Source: Prostheceraeus crozeri (lineage: Eukaryota > Platyhelminthes > Polycladida > Euryleptidae). From it: DNA of 64,000 nt. The stretch lies in contig CAJQUW010005245.1 in NCBI GenBank assembly GCA_907163375.1, forward strand, positions 186,001-250,000, written 5' to 3'. Numbering within the stretch: position 1 is the stretch's first letter; each line of letters opens with the position of its first letter. The notes under the pieces are model-generated. The model had not been told where the DNA came from. It made no database searches and saw only the letters and a list, made by a program, of their open reading frames with translations. This document shows, one piece after another, positions 11,876 to 23,508 of the stretch. The translations under genes and the position numbers were made by a program.

Positions 11876-11950
11876 AATAAAATCGAAAGTGTATTGGGGA
11901 TTTAATAAATGCGGACTTGACACTCTACCTAATATACTTACTCTATAGAA
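11876..11950. repeat. Duplicate right end of the TIR repeat
   Basis: AATAAAATCGAAAGTGTATT through CTCTACCTAATATACTTACT repeats the last ~75 bases of the element at 10890-11735, about 216 bases downstream in the same orientation. Confidence 0.75.
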
Positions 11951-13940
11951 ATGCATTATTCTATACATATTTCTATAATTAATATATCTGCACATTTTCA
12001 TATGTCTAGCCTTGTGACTCGAACTGGAAAAGGTCATGTAAAATGACAGATGCATGAGATTTTCAGGTGTAATTGTTGTAAGCGTCATGACCAGGGGATT
12101 GAATTACATCATCTGAATTTTAGATACCTGATGCGATACGATTTAAATATTTCGGTGAAAGTAAAGAGGAGCTATCTGAAATATTTACTAAAGTGCATCG
12201 ACCCCGAACGCTTCAAAGACCGCAGTTGTCATCTATGTCTTCTGAACCATTTTCTCTTGAAAGGTGAACAAGCTTCAACTTGAATAATTCATCAGCAGTG
12301 CTGATCACGTGAATAATCTCATTTTCCATGTCACTGAATAATAGATGTGACTACATCGACCGAATTTCAATCTTTTCTAACAATAGTGAACAGAGAAACG
12401 GTCATGATCTCATCAACGACAATTCCATCAAGAAGTGAACATAGCCCGTATTATAATAATAAAATCTGAAATGTTGAAAACAGCAGTCTATCCGCTTGAC
12501 GTCTACAACAAAATCATAGGACATCGAGAAATAAGTAAACTTTGTGATTTTTAGTACCACTTTTCAAGCTAAATTTAGTCAATTATTGAAGCGTTAATAA
12601 ATACTAATTGCGAATCAATGCATTTTGCACCTTCTGAAAGCCAATGCGCTCAATATCACTGTGGTTTAATTATCACATACATGTAGACTGTCTTTCAATA
12701 TCTTGCTTAAATATTGAATCAAGCAGCATCATTTTAACAATATCTCGTCTGTGCTACGGAATTTTCCTGATCCCTCAGGTAGTTCTAGGCTAGCACGAGG
12801 GATAGTCACTATCTATGATAATACGATAGCCTAGTGCTGTCTTTTTGCTACCTATCGATGAGGAACATCGTTTGAATGAAGAAGCTGTTTTTTTAGTACA
12901 GCCGTTAATCTGGATGCAATTCGTATTCTTTGTTATGTATGAGAAATTTCGATATTTAATGGATACAAATAATTTAGTATAGAGCTCACAAAGCTGCGAA
13001 CATGAACATCATTCAACTACGCCAAATCACTCCAGTCATTGAATAACATAGTATGTGTTTTTTTATCATCCTTGAATATACTTGATATCATCATTTTACG
13101 AGTGGTTTAGTAATTATTTAATGAAATTATATATATAAAGTGCTTGAGAAATTAAGTCAATTAGTGCAACGATCGTACGTTGAGTACTTAAGAAATATGA
13201 AAAGAAGATTGCGTTAAACGTGGCCAAAATTATGTGTGGGAATTTGACGAGAAAATTAACTAAGTGATTGTATAATAATAAAAATATCGAAATTTTGATT
13301 GGTCTGAATCAAACATCAATGAATGCAGAGTGGAACACGGCCGGTCTTTTCGGCAAATCATCCACTTTCAAGATTCACTCAATATGTTTTTTTATCCTGT
13401 TTAGAATTAAGCCTTATGAATACTGATAAGCGCACATGCATTGTCACGAACAAAATGCAATTTTGATATACTTTGATAGACAACGCAATCTATTCCAAAG
13501 ACACAAAACTGATTGATATGGCAGTTAACTGGAAGTGGAAAGTAGTAAAGGAAGCGATATGAACTAAGAAATTGACTTTTTTAATCACAACAAACTTTGT
13601 TTGGGTAACTTTTGGGATCAATATCAGCGTTAGTTCACGATAGACATTATTGCAAAGTCGTTTAAGTATCAATGCAATGTAAAAGAAATGTCAAGATTAA
13701 GAGGACGAAAATTGTTTTAAAAATCGGCTGCCACGGACCTGATCACTTACCCAAAAGATTTAAGCATGTCCGGCTTTAGGAGCGATTCCCACTGATTGTT
13801 TATATAAATATTAAAGATGCGACAGAATTTCCTACATGGAATACAGAATCCAAAACGTTCTAGCAATATCTGACTATCCGAACACCATTCCAATCTCCGG
13901 ACAAGGAGTGGCAACATTAGTTTAATTTCGACATGTATGC
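11951..13940. other. No gene recognised
   Basis: AT-rich, no supported coding or RNA feature on either strand. Confidence 0.55.
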
Positions 13941-13949
13941 TGACTTCTT

Positions 13950-14072
13950 CATTGTCTAAGTTGACGGAGGGAAAATCACGGTTCGACGATGTTATCTATT
14001 TGGTCACAGGCTACTTCGGTCTTGTTCACGTGGTGTTGAACCGTGGTTTTCCCTCCGTCAACTTAGACAATG
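13950..14072. repeat. Hairpin with 38-base arms
   Basis: Bases 13950-13987 (GTCTAAGTTGACGGAGGGAA within) pair with 14035-14072 with about two mismatches over a 47-base loop. A 13-base direct repeat TGACTTCTTCATT lies at 13941-13953 and 14102-14114, so the hairpin may sit in a short inserted unit ending in an A-rich stretch. The word GTCAACTTAGACAAT of the right arm recurs at about 20656-20670. Confidence 0.8.
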
Positions 14073-14114
14073 CAAAAATAAGCCATGTATTCAATCTTTA
14101 ATGACTTCTTCATT

Positions 14115-14569
14115 TGCTTCTCTTGATTTGCTCAAACATTCAACCGAAGTGAAAAGTCCGAATAACGTATCAAACTGTGTGATACTAGAACTTACGGAAC
14201 CAACTTCCTCAAATGCTGCTTTGTCTCCTTTTGTATGTTTGATCAAGTCAGTAGCTATATAAGGCGGAAATCAATGCTGTAGCCTTTCCTGGAGCTTTAC
14301 AAGATAGTCATTCTCATATCAGTTGGAATCTGGTATTTCCTGTATCTGATGTTGTTTGTTGCTGTTTATGATGTTTATTTTGAGTTTGTGACTTACAATT
14401 TTCTTACTATAATTTTCTTCTGTGTATACGTAGTCACAAGCATTCTGTTGCCGTGAATAAATATCTTCTATCTTCTTCAATTCTATTTCATTGAACAATT
14501 TTTGGTTGCTCAGTAAAATCCTCAGCTTCAGCTTGCCACTAGATTTACTGATAATGTTGTCCGTCGCCA
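14115..14569. other. No gene recognised
   Basis: A minus-strand open frame of 83 codons (14319-14570) is lysine- and isoleucine-rich and shows no domain I know. Read on the minus strand the GC-rich block at 14575-14830 lies upstream of it, so the two could be parts of one old retroposed or coding unit. Confidence 0.3.
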
Positions 14570-14574
14570 ACGAT

Positions 14575-14830
14575 TTAGCGGTTGATCCTGGATGCGCGGC
14601 GAAAGCAGCTTAAACCGGGAAAACGTCAAAATACTCACCTCTCCAACCCCGGTACATTTTTACACCGGTCGCCGTTGAAACGACTGGGGTCTTCGGCCCT
14701 GCGACCCTGAACTTTCTTAAGGACTTGGGTCGTCGCATGTCACGGCGAACGGGGGACGCTAGAGAGTCGACTTGGCTGTTCCAGCGTTTGTCGTTTGCTA
14801 TTCTGAGGGGCAACTACCTCAGTCTGACTT
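14575..14830 (-). other. GC-rich island of unknown origin
   Basis: GC content is clearly above the flanks and CpG is frequent. A minus-strand frame stays open for 67 codons (14610-14813) with a basic composition (many R, K and P). It may be a retroposed fragment or an old exon; I do not recognise the product. Confidence 0.35.
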
Positions 14831-14839
14831 CTTCTTCCC

Positions 14840-17428
14840 GTCGAACCCTTATGTAATTACTGTTAATTATGCTCATTTTGTATTTGTTTTACCAAATTGT
14901 ATTCCGTATAATGTTAATTGTTTCCTATTTCGTAAATTGTGAGAGCTGTATTGATTGATAAATGCTATGCTCGGATCTCCTTGCTTGAGACAATTATTAA
15001 GATCTTTACCTCACCGACTTCATTCGGATGCTGGCAAAATTTTCATGGACAGGTCTGCTTGCTTTGAACATGCCGGTGTTTCAGTCCTGAAAAAACTACT
15101 GTTTTCACTGTTAAATTTACTTCTCTTCATGCTTAAACAAGACATTTTTCACATTCAATTTTGTTGTTGAAATACTCAATTCTTATAATTTCAATCTCAT
15201 CTGTCGCTGCTTTCAATGCGAGGATGCTATGATTTTGGTACTTTTCTTGCGTAACTTCCTCGTAAATGCGTGACCGTTGCAAGAGTTCAAAACGACTAGA
15301 CGACCGGAAATGTACCGAATCACATGTACATGACATGCATCTTTCACATAGGCATTCCTTTGTCAGCAGTAGCATCAATACATGTTAAAGATGGAAGCAG
15401 GGACATAAGATATTCCGCAGTCTTATTAGTCTACTACATGTAAAACTGTATAAAGCTGTATTATGTTGCACAATCTTCACTGCCCAACGATTATTGTCAT
15501 TGGAATTATTTGCTACTTATTTTTTGCATTAGTTGATTGACGAACTCCTAGAGAAAGTCACTGAATTATCAAAAACAGTGATAAAATTATTAGAGTGAAG
15601 TCTGGTTATGTCATAAAAGGGAAAGCCTCAATCAATCCTACTTAATAGGAGAAAATTATAATTATAAACTTGCTAATTGTATGTAACTATGAAACAGTAT
15701 CCTAGCTCTTTTATGAATTCATTATGCTGTTTATAGAATGCCATGGAATATCAAGTTTGAAATGCAACAATTAGGGAACATGCGTCTGATGCAGAATTGA
15801 AGCATTCATGAGAAAGAAGACAGGGATAACAATGGTAGTCCGACTGTCGCATGTCTGAAACGGTTGTTGATACCTTGTCGTCGGTGTTTCAAAGCGCTGA
15901 CGCATTGGCCCTGATATAGACTGCTCACTGTGGATGCGGGAGATCTGAACTGAAACTCAGACTAGAAGAAGGTAACCTCTGAGTTTTTGCTAAGCACTGA
16001 CTTTGAAAGAATGGGATCGGTTTGAATACAAATCGGTCACATGAATAAAATCGTGTATGTTCCGCAGGCATCATAATCAATAGTGTAGTACGTATAATAG
16101 TCAACCTGCAAATTTTGATTTTCATCTCCGTGATCTAGCAATTCACTCTTATTTAAATAAGATGTAGAATATTTTGTTTCTGAGACTTCACAAAACCCGC
16201 CGATAATGTGGATCACAAATCGAAGACCAACATATCAGTTGTAATACATCGATGACAATACAGTAGATCAAATTGCCGTGTAAAAGATGTGCGACTGGTA
16301 AGACTCAATCCTACGACCTCATGTTATCTAGTCTTGTTACTCTAGTTAAATAACTTGTTAATAGTTAAATAACTAGTTAAAAAACTTGTTTAACTTAGTT
16401 GCGGCCTCTATAATATCAAAGTGTTTTACTGAAGGAGTGAATGAAAAAATGTCAGCAGATATACTTTTGCTACGATTTGCAGATAGCTTTAGTAGAATTT
16501 TAGCAGATTCATTGGCAGACTAAAACTTGCAGTGATCTCGTGAATATGGAAAGAGCAGACACGAATTAGAATTAAAGCAACACAGTATTATGAGTTCAAG
16601 CTACTGCATCTATCGATAAAAACAAGTAATCCATGCCTGCAAGTGGAATATTAGAATGAAAACAGAAATGCAAGTATAGAGTACGAGTTAAAAACGATGT
16701 TGATAAATGGGTGTGTTTTGAACTACTTGTTTGTTCTTCTTCTGTGACATGCTAACCATCGTTCATACAACTGAAAAGCACTCTGGTCGGTGCTCCATCT
16801 GCCACAAGAGCCCTAGCAGGGGAAGAGAGATCACAGTAGCTTGCCTCCAATTGCTAGGCGCTCAGCTTGATTTGAGGTAGCGGCGGTGTTAGCCCTGTTC
16901 TTGCGATTGATATTTCCACAAGTTATTCAAGGTGGTACTCTGCTTGAAGTCGATCTTCACCTCGGGTATTTAGTACAAGGTTCTTCAGAGCTTAAACCGA
17001 CCCGACTCGGTGGCTTGTTCGGTTACTACCGGCTAGAGATGGTAGCATCCAGTTGTTTTTTCTTATCCTTAATTATTTTGAATTCATATTGCATTGCTTC
17101 GATTCTCATCCGAGTGTGTGTGTACGTGACCGAGCATATGCGGCGAAAAGTTGTATTACAATTTAGTTGGTTTTTGCAACAGGTTCAGGTAACTAAGACG
17201 GTTGCGGCTCAAGTCGCACCAGGTGCACATCATCGGCACATTAATTTGATCTGTCGGTTGCTCATTTCCTTCATTGTAAATCTAGTACCAAACCAGCATT
17301 CGAAGAATCTTGATTTTCTTGAGATTGATCCATAGAATCGGACATGATGAAATTCAGAAATTCTATCAATAAGCATCCTGAAGTCCTCATATCAAATAGT
17401 CCTGAAGTAACTATGACAACATTCAACT
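14840..17428. other. No gene recognised; 149-codon open frame at 16886-17335
   Basis: Mostly AT-rich. Around 16770-17340 GC rises and a plus-strand frame runs 149 codons, with hydrophobic stretches but no family I know. It begins shortly after a short GC-rich patch (CACTCTGGTCGGTGCTCCAT) and may be a repeat rather than a gene. At 16321-16395 there is a low-complexity run of GTTAAATAACT words. Confidence 0.3.
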
Positions 17429-18160
17429 CATAGAGTAAGTATATAGTTGGTGGATTGTCGACTAAAAAAATGTCGGCATACAGTGAAAATTTTTCATAAA
17501 AAACAGTTCTTTGCGGAGATTCCGTTCCTGCGTTTTGAAAAAAATTTGATCAATTTTTAACGATCCAATTTTTTCAAATTATTCCTGTGATTATATACTA
17601 GCGATTTGGTGCCTCAATATAAGTAGTGTGAAACTTGCTAGATGTAAAGGGGAATTAACATTTTACCAACAGGTATCTTAATGAATCGGACTGATTATCT
17701 GAGGATCGACTGATTATCAAGGGAATTTCATGAATTGCATTATAATGAAAGTCTTCATGAAAAAGTCGTGACATTATTCTTGTTTTCTAGGCTGAAATTT
17801 TAAGTTTTTTTAATGATTTGATCACTAAATTCATGCTTCATTTCTAGAATCTCAATAGTGATGTGGACCCATTTACATCTTACAAAGTTAGATGAAGTCA
17901 TTATCTTTGATTATGTGATTTTTCTCTGCCAGTGGCAGGTTGCCTGTGATATGATGACGCTTAAGAAAATACTCTTTGAGGTTGAGCATGAAAGTAATAG
18001 GAATCCATCGAATTGCTAATTTAGCAAACATTGAATCTCCAAAACTATCATGACACTGAGAATCTGTGAATTACCATCATTCCTTTTGCATTACAAACAT
18101 GATCAGTCAATTCCGCTGTAATTTCTGCAAAACTGCAAAAAATTTGCATATCTCACATTT
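17429..18160. mobile_element. ~0.85-kb TIR repeat, copy 2 (right end missing)
   Basis: Direct-orientation match to 10890-11625, starting CATAGAGTAAGTATATAG and ending TTTGCATATCTCACATTT. The right ~100 bases and right TIR of copy 1 are absent. It stops 31 bases before the transporter exon, so its edge makes up nearly all of the 3' end of that intron. Confidence 0.75.
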
Positions 18161-18191
18161 CCCACTCACTCCTGTCTTCTTTTGATTTCAG

Positions 18192-18524
18192 ACATTTGGA
18201 GAAACATTCATCGATGACGATTTTTTCCTCGCTCTTGTTGGTTCTTTAGCGGCCGTCTTCAACTCTATCGGACGGATAGTTTGGGGCGAACTTCACGACG
18301 TGGCGTCGTACCGGATTCTGATGATGTGCTTGACGTCCATCATGGCAGTCTTACTCATGACCTTCTACCTCGCCCATCTGGCGGGCAGGTACATGTACAT
18401 GATTTGGGTCTGTCTTCTCTTCGCGGGCATGTCGGGCAATTTTGCTCTCCTTCCTGCAGCTGCAGCCAAGGCTTTTGGAACAAAGCATCTCGCTGTCAAC
18501 TACGGCATGATTTTTACAGGAAAT
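18192..18524 (+). CDS. Internal exon of a major facilitator superfamily transporter (oxalate/formate- or monocarboxylate-like)
   Basis: An open 333-base block (111 codons, phase 0 at both ends) starts after a pyrimidine-rich tract ending in TTTGATTTCAG and ends at a donor GTAAGT. The translation begins TFGETFIDDDFFLALVGSLA and contains NSIGRIVWGELHD, which fits the loop-2/3-like GR-x-x-x-G-x-x-x-D pattern seen between paired helices in MFS proteins. It goes on with about three hydrophobic helices (residues ~12-30, ~45-63, ~67-88) and ends NYGMIFTGN. The pattern of small residues and a repeated G-R-hydrophobic loop resembles the second half of OFA / monocarboxylate transporter-like permeases, which move carboxylates across membranes; the substrate here is unknown. 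GC is clearly higher than the flanks. Neighbouring exons are not found within the window, so the gene is only partly represented. SLC16-like paralogues are an alternative assignment. Confidence 0.82.
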
Positions 18525-19690
18525 GTAAGTCTTTCAGAGTACAATGAGCAGCGATTAGTTTGTTCAATGCGCTGTGGAGGTGAAAGACTTCTATTTCCCG
18601 GCAGTTTTCAAAATTTTAATGAAACAAGTATTATGTAAATCATCAAAGAAGGACATATTTCGAAGAAATTCAAAATTGCGAACGCTTAAATTAGGAAAAT
18701 GACAATAATAGAGATTTTTAAGAAATTTTATCTCGATTACTATGAATTTTTAAGTAATGGACTAGATTTCCTCCATTTTTATTAAAGTTTTTGAAACCTA
18801 GTTCTGAAGTGGAATAGTTTGATTTCCTTTTTATTTCAGCATTGGTCTTTTTTATTACGTGTGGTAGTACAATGTTTATGAATGCTGAAAGATCAGTTTA
18901 TATGCCGATTATGTTATTCTTTGATGTATTTTTATTTTCTAATTAATGTTATCTTATGAATTATTACTACACTTTTCAGTAGGTCGCAAGAAGTTTTGGC
19001 AAACAAGGACAAGGTGTGCCTTCGTTTACTTCTCACCTCACAAAATAGCAAAACTTATTGGAGTCAATTGATTGGTCAGATATTATGAATCTAAATGTGT
19101 AAAGCAAAGTGAAAGGTTCATTGAATAATGGAAATGTACCTGTTATAGTCAATATTGTAGACACAGTAAATTCATCGCACTCCAATAACCGTCACAGCTA
19201 AGAGGCCAACCTTAAATAAATGCCACACCTCTACTATTACGAAAATTAGAAAATAATGGCTGCTACTACTATAGAATGAACAGTACATATATCGTCCATC
19301 GAGCTAAAAAAGCAAGGATATAATTGTCAAACGTCATTGGAATGTTGGATGATTTTGCACTGTTTGTAGGCGATATTATGACAAAAAATGTCGCATAATA
19401 AAAGCGTCACACTCAACTTCACACTGTAATCAATGTATCTCATTTTGTTTCGCTGTCGATTGTGAATTTGAATCAAATTCGGTAACTTCTAGAGCTTTAT
19501 GTTCCGTCTGACTCACAAGGCTCAAGTTTTGTGTGAGCTTTTCTTCCAAGTGATCATTGGAAAGAAGCAGAAAATACAAATATTATACCGCCGATTCCAA
19601 GAAATTGGCCCCGCGAACCGCTCAATCAGCGTCGAAACCATCACGACTTGTCGGCAATGATTAAACCGGTAATGCGTATATTAAATATAC
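18525..19690. other. Probable intron or downstream non-coding sequence
   Basis: Starts with the donor site of the transporter exon. AT-rich, with no further exon recognised. Confidence 0.5.
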
Positions 19691-19794
19691 GTATATTCGT
19701 TTATTAGTTGAAATACGGATCCTTGAGATATTACATGTTTGATAGCTATACATCCATTCATTGTTCTTTTCAATGTTGTCATCAGAAATGTGTC
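19691..19794 (-). repeat. Dispersed ~108-bp repeat R, copy 2
   Basis: About 90 per cent identical to 11766-11873 in the same orientation. It abuts the 3' side of the minus-strand LINE piece that follows. Confidence 0.65.
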
Positions 19795-19799
19795 TCACA

Positions 19800-20315
19800 C
19801 GAGTTAATTCACCCTCCTTGTGTCAACTTACTCTAACTCAGCCCTTTTTGCGTCCTTTGCTGCCAGAATATGCTGAGTTAGACGTTTGCTACTTGGGTAT
19901 AGACTTCCATTTCGGTCGATCACGCTCGTCCGCTTCCTGGGCTCCAGCCCGTTTGAATTCTTCTTTCACCACGTTTCTGCACGTCTGCTTCTGTCTTCCT
20001 GCTCCTCTTTTGCCATCCACATAACTTTTCTGATCCACTCTGTCTCATCCCTTCTTACCATGTGGCCAAACCAACGCAGTCTTGCCTTCTCGCGATGCCT
20101 GTGATGTTCTCAAGACCCATTGCTTTTCTGATGATGTCATTCGATTTCCTGTCCCATAGTCTGACACCACACATCCACCTTAGTATTCACATGCCCGCAC
20201 GTTCAAGCATTTTCTCATGAGATGAAAGCAGCGGCCATGTTCCGCAGCCACAAAGCATGGCTTGTCGCAAGGCATCCGCTCCAATTCTCATTGAATAGTT
20301 GATGGTCATTCCTCA
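19800..20315 (-). pseudogene. LINE reverse transcriptase C-terminal fragment
   Basis: Minus-strand translation from about 20315 gives ADALRQAMLCGCGTWPL, then HEKMLERAG, ILRWMCGVRLWDRKSND, IIRKAMGLENITGIARR, and in another frame RWFGHMVRRDETEWIRKV and further basic sequence. This is the conserved region after the polymerase domain in RTE/CR1-like LINEs (the pattern G-x-x-TW, E-x-x-x-LRW-x-CGV, RW-x-GH). The copy is 5'-truncated: the polymerase core and upstream endonuclease are absent. It holds an internal stop after LERAGM and at least one frameshift between the GIARR and RWFGH segments. No clean target duplication was seen. Confidence 0.8.
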
Positions 20316-21126
20316 TTCTTCATGACATTTGCTTGTGAATCATTTTTATGTACATTATTTAAAATTTTGGACTGTTTATTGTCTGAAATGAAAATCATTG
20401 AATTTTGAGAAATGTGCTTCGATGGGCCGCAATCGCATTCTCGACGTTGCAACTACGGCGTAGTATATGTTCCTATCTTTGGCAATTGTCAGTATTTGAA
20501 TACCAAAACAACCATTAATTCAACGTAATTAAATTTTCGATTTATTCAAATATATTTGTCAATTCACAATTGATGCACTTGACATGAGTACCACAGAAAT
20601 CGATTACAATACTGAATTGAGCTTAAACTGTGTTTTTGGTTTTGCTATCAACAGTGTCAACTTAGACAATATCTAATAAGATCGTCATGGCAAATTCATT
20701 CAAACTATTCTTGAATTTACATAATGCATTGATCCATTCACACATGAGTCAATCATAAATGGCGATCAGCATGTTTGCATAGCTAATTGTTTTGAGGATT
20801 CGTCTTGCTGAAATATTCATTTACTGGAAAACGTCTCCCTGCGATTACACAATATAGTTCACTTAATTTAATGTCTGAGATGTATGCTTCGATCGACTGC
20901 TTTCAATGTAGAAAATTGGGTAGCTCTGCGCCTCAGCAATATGTGCATGTAGCTCGTAAGCTTTTTACCATCTTGAATATCTATGAGTCTCTTTGTCTGT
21001 CCAAGTCACACATAACACGGTAGGGACATCTGTGATTAGTAATTTACATGTATCTTATATTGAATATTAATACATCTTATATCATCATTATATCTTGCAT
21101 TAATAATACATCTAATATGTTGAATC
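20316..21126. other. No gene recognised
   Basis: AT-rich; low-complexity TATATCTT/ATTAATAC words at 21050-21120. Confidence 0.55.
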
Positions 21127-22950
21127 AAAGTTTAACGATGATTCAGATAATCCTCGGCTCATGTTAAATTGGATGTGAAAAACGCATTCCGTACTTTGAG
21201 ATGGGATCATATGCTAGAAATGTTATACTCGAGAGTACCGTCATTATGCCCATTGGTTAGACAGGCTTACGCATCTCGTCTTTGCTTTTAGGTGATGACT
21301 TTGTTAAATCCATGACAGATATTCAACAGGGAGATCTTATTGGTCCTCTCGCCTTTGCGCTTGCCGCTGATGAGATAGCAAGCTCCGTCAAATGTCCTTT
21401 TAATATATGGTACTTGGACAATGTGAGCTTTGGCAGGCCCTGCATCTATGGTATTAAATGATCTTATGAAAATTATCCCAATTGAATCCTATTAAGTGTG
21501 AGGCAATCAGTTTGGGAAACTCATTTCAATTCTTTTCTGCAACAGCTTGAATGTGTTTTGCCTTCAATAACAGTTATCCAAATTGAGAATTTACAATCCT
21601 GGGTTGTCCAATTATGTCTTCAGGTATAAAAGAATTTCTGATCGCTAAAAGGGATGTCTTTGATCGATTAACATGCCGTTTTCAACATTTGGATTCTCAC
21701 TCAGCATTTTCTTATTGGAAAATTGTCTTGCAGTACCCAGATTATTATATGCTCTCGGGTCTGCTCCGAGTCATAAGCTTCCTTCAGAACTGTCTTGTTT
21801 CGATGATTCGTTGAAATTATGTACTGGTGTTATTTGCAATGTAGAATTCGACGACCTACATAGGAAACATGCCACTTTGCCGGTTAAACTTGTTGGTTTA
21901 GATCTTCGACAATTCATTGACATTGCTTTGCCAGCGTACCTGTCACTTGTATCTACCTGCGACTCTTTAGTTAGAGAGATTCTTTCCAATTGAGTTTCAA
22001 CAGCGCCGAAGAGTTGAAGATTTTGATCGATGGACAACGCTTGGTCTTAGAATTCCTGAAAATTGTGAATCTCAAAAATGCTGGGACACTGTTGCATGTG
22101 AAGACCGCATTCGTTTGCTCTGCCAAAGATAGGGTCGTCTTTTGGCTGCTTTCATGACAGGTGCAACACCTTCCAGTGGAGCTTGGCTTCATGCCATACC
22201 AAGTCCAACGCTAGGCACATTGCTAGATGACGAGACTTACCGCATATCAGTTGCGTTACGCATTGGCTGCAAAAGTTTTCGAATTCCATAAATGCAAATT
22301 TGGCTCCATAGTTTGTCTTTAGTCATCATCCACTCGCATTTAAACAGAGTTCTGGTCGTCTACCTAGGCACTCCGCTCTGAATGATGTCATCAAGCGAGC
22401 TTTCGACAGAGATGGAGTTCCTTCAGTTCTCGAGCCTGTTGGACTTGACCGAGGAGATGGCAAGAAACCTGATGGGATGACCACATTCCTTTCTCAATGG
22501 GACGTGCATTAGTATGGGATGTCACCTGTGCCCAAAGCGCGATCACTGACTCGGCCATCACACCCGGATCCGCTGCCAAAAGAGCTGAAGATCGCAAGCT
22601 CTCCAAATATCGCGTGCTAGCTGAACGATAATCCTTCGATCCACTAGCATTTGAAACGAGTGGTTGTTTTGGTCAGAGAACATTAAGGACTATCAAGGTT
22701 GGGTCATCGGATTTCCCAGATTAAATGTGAGCCGCTGGAGACCGATTGGCTGTTTCAACGCATCTCTCTGGCGATTACCAGATGGAGCGCTAAATCGCTC
22801 TTAGCAGCCACCATTTGACGCTTCTTTCTTTTGTTTTTAATATTTTTCCCCTTAATTCCTTGTGCTTTTGCTGTTCGTATTTATTTAGTTCTTTCAGTGG
22901 TCTCTTTGTATCATAAGTTTTATATTGTTTATGTTGAAATAAAGTTTAAC
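21127..22950 (+). pseudogene. LINE with restriction-like-endonuclease motifs, 5'-truncated
   Basis: The plus strand reads LDVKNAFRTLRWDHML (from about 21169), then DIQQGDLIGPLAFALAADEI (21319-21378) and IWYLDNVSFG (around 21411), which are reverse-transcriptase motifs; the catalytic YLDD aspartate is N in this copy. Further on come [44 protein letters not shown] and [17 protein letters not shown] (to 22476), then a WDVT segment (22515-22526). PDG followed by WD-x-T after a zinc-knuckle-like zone fits the PD-(D/E)XK-type nuclease of R2-like LINEs. The open reading ends TDWLFQRISLAITRWSAKSL and a stop at 22816-22818, followed by about 120 bases with AATAAA. Several frameshifts are needed to read all the motifs. 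The 10-base word AAAGTTTAAC at 21127-21136 and 22941-22950 may be a target duplication or chance. Confidence 0.78.
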
Positions 22951-23486
22951 TATCTTATATAGCTATGTAATACATGTAGATAAATTATTAGTCATACATG
23001 TCCCTGAACATGCACATCGGAAATGCTGCGTGAAATTAGTTTGATATCTTGGATGTTTTGGACTAAAAAGCAACTAAAAGAATGATTTTTGATCTTAATA
23101 TCAATGATGATATTTTGGATGATTTGATGATGAGGATGTAGATGTGTGACTTAATTTATGTCCTTTTTACATGCTTTTATCTTCTGGCATAGCAGAATAG
23201 CAGAACGCATATTTTTCCAAAGAAAACACGTTAAGGGGTGATACAATGTACAGTGAAAAATGAGATGATGAGGTACGATGATGCAGTGATACAAAATGAT
23301 ATTTACAAATGATAGAATAATGATAAATGGCCATTAAGTATTGAAAACACTGGAAGGAGAGGACAGTCAATGGTGTATATGTAATTCAATGGTTGCTATA
23401 TCATCATGAATCAATGGATCATAATATAGTTATCATATCGAGTAACAAACGGCATAAATTGTATGTATCATGATCAGTCACAGCTG
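22951..23486. other. No gene recognised
   Basis: AT-rich with ATGATGA-rich low-complexity sequence; no coding evidence. Confidence 0.55.
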
Positions 23487-23508
23487 TCTTTCTTTCTTTC
23501 TTTCTTTT
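23487..23508 (-). repeat. (AAAG)n microsatellite tail of the LINE
   Basis: On the plus strand TTTC repeats abut the coding end of the minus-strand LINE, forming its 3' tail. Confidence 0.85.

Noticed and set aside
16886-17335. 149-codon open frame
   Set aside because: No recognisable domain, no neighbouring exon and repeat-like surroundings; kept only as a note.
16750-17340. Possible solo LTR
   Set aside because: No paired copy, no TG/CA ends with a target duplication and no primer-binding site could be shown.
21127-22950. AAAGTTTAAC direct repeat as certain LINE target duplication
   Set aside because: Only 10 bases of low complexity, and the left copy may overlap former coding sequence; left as a possibility only.
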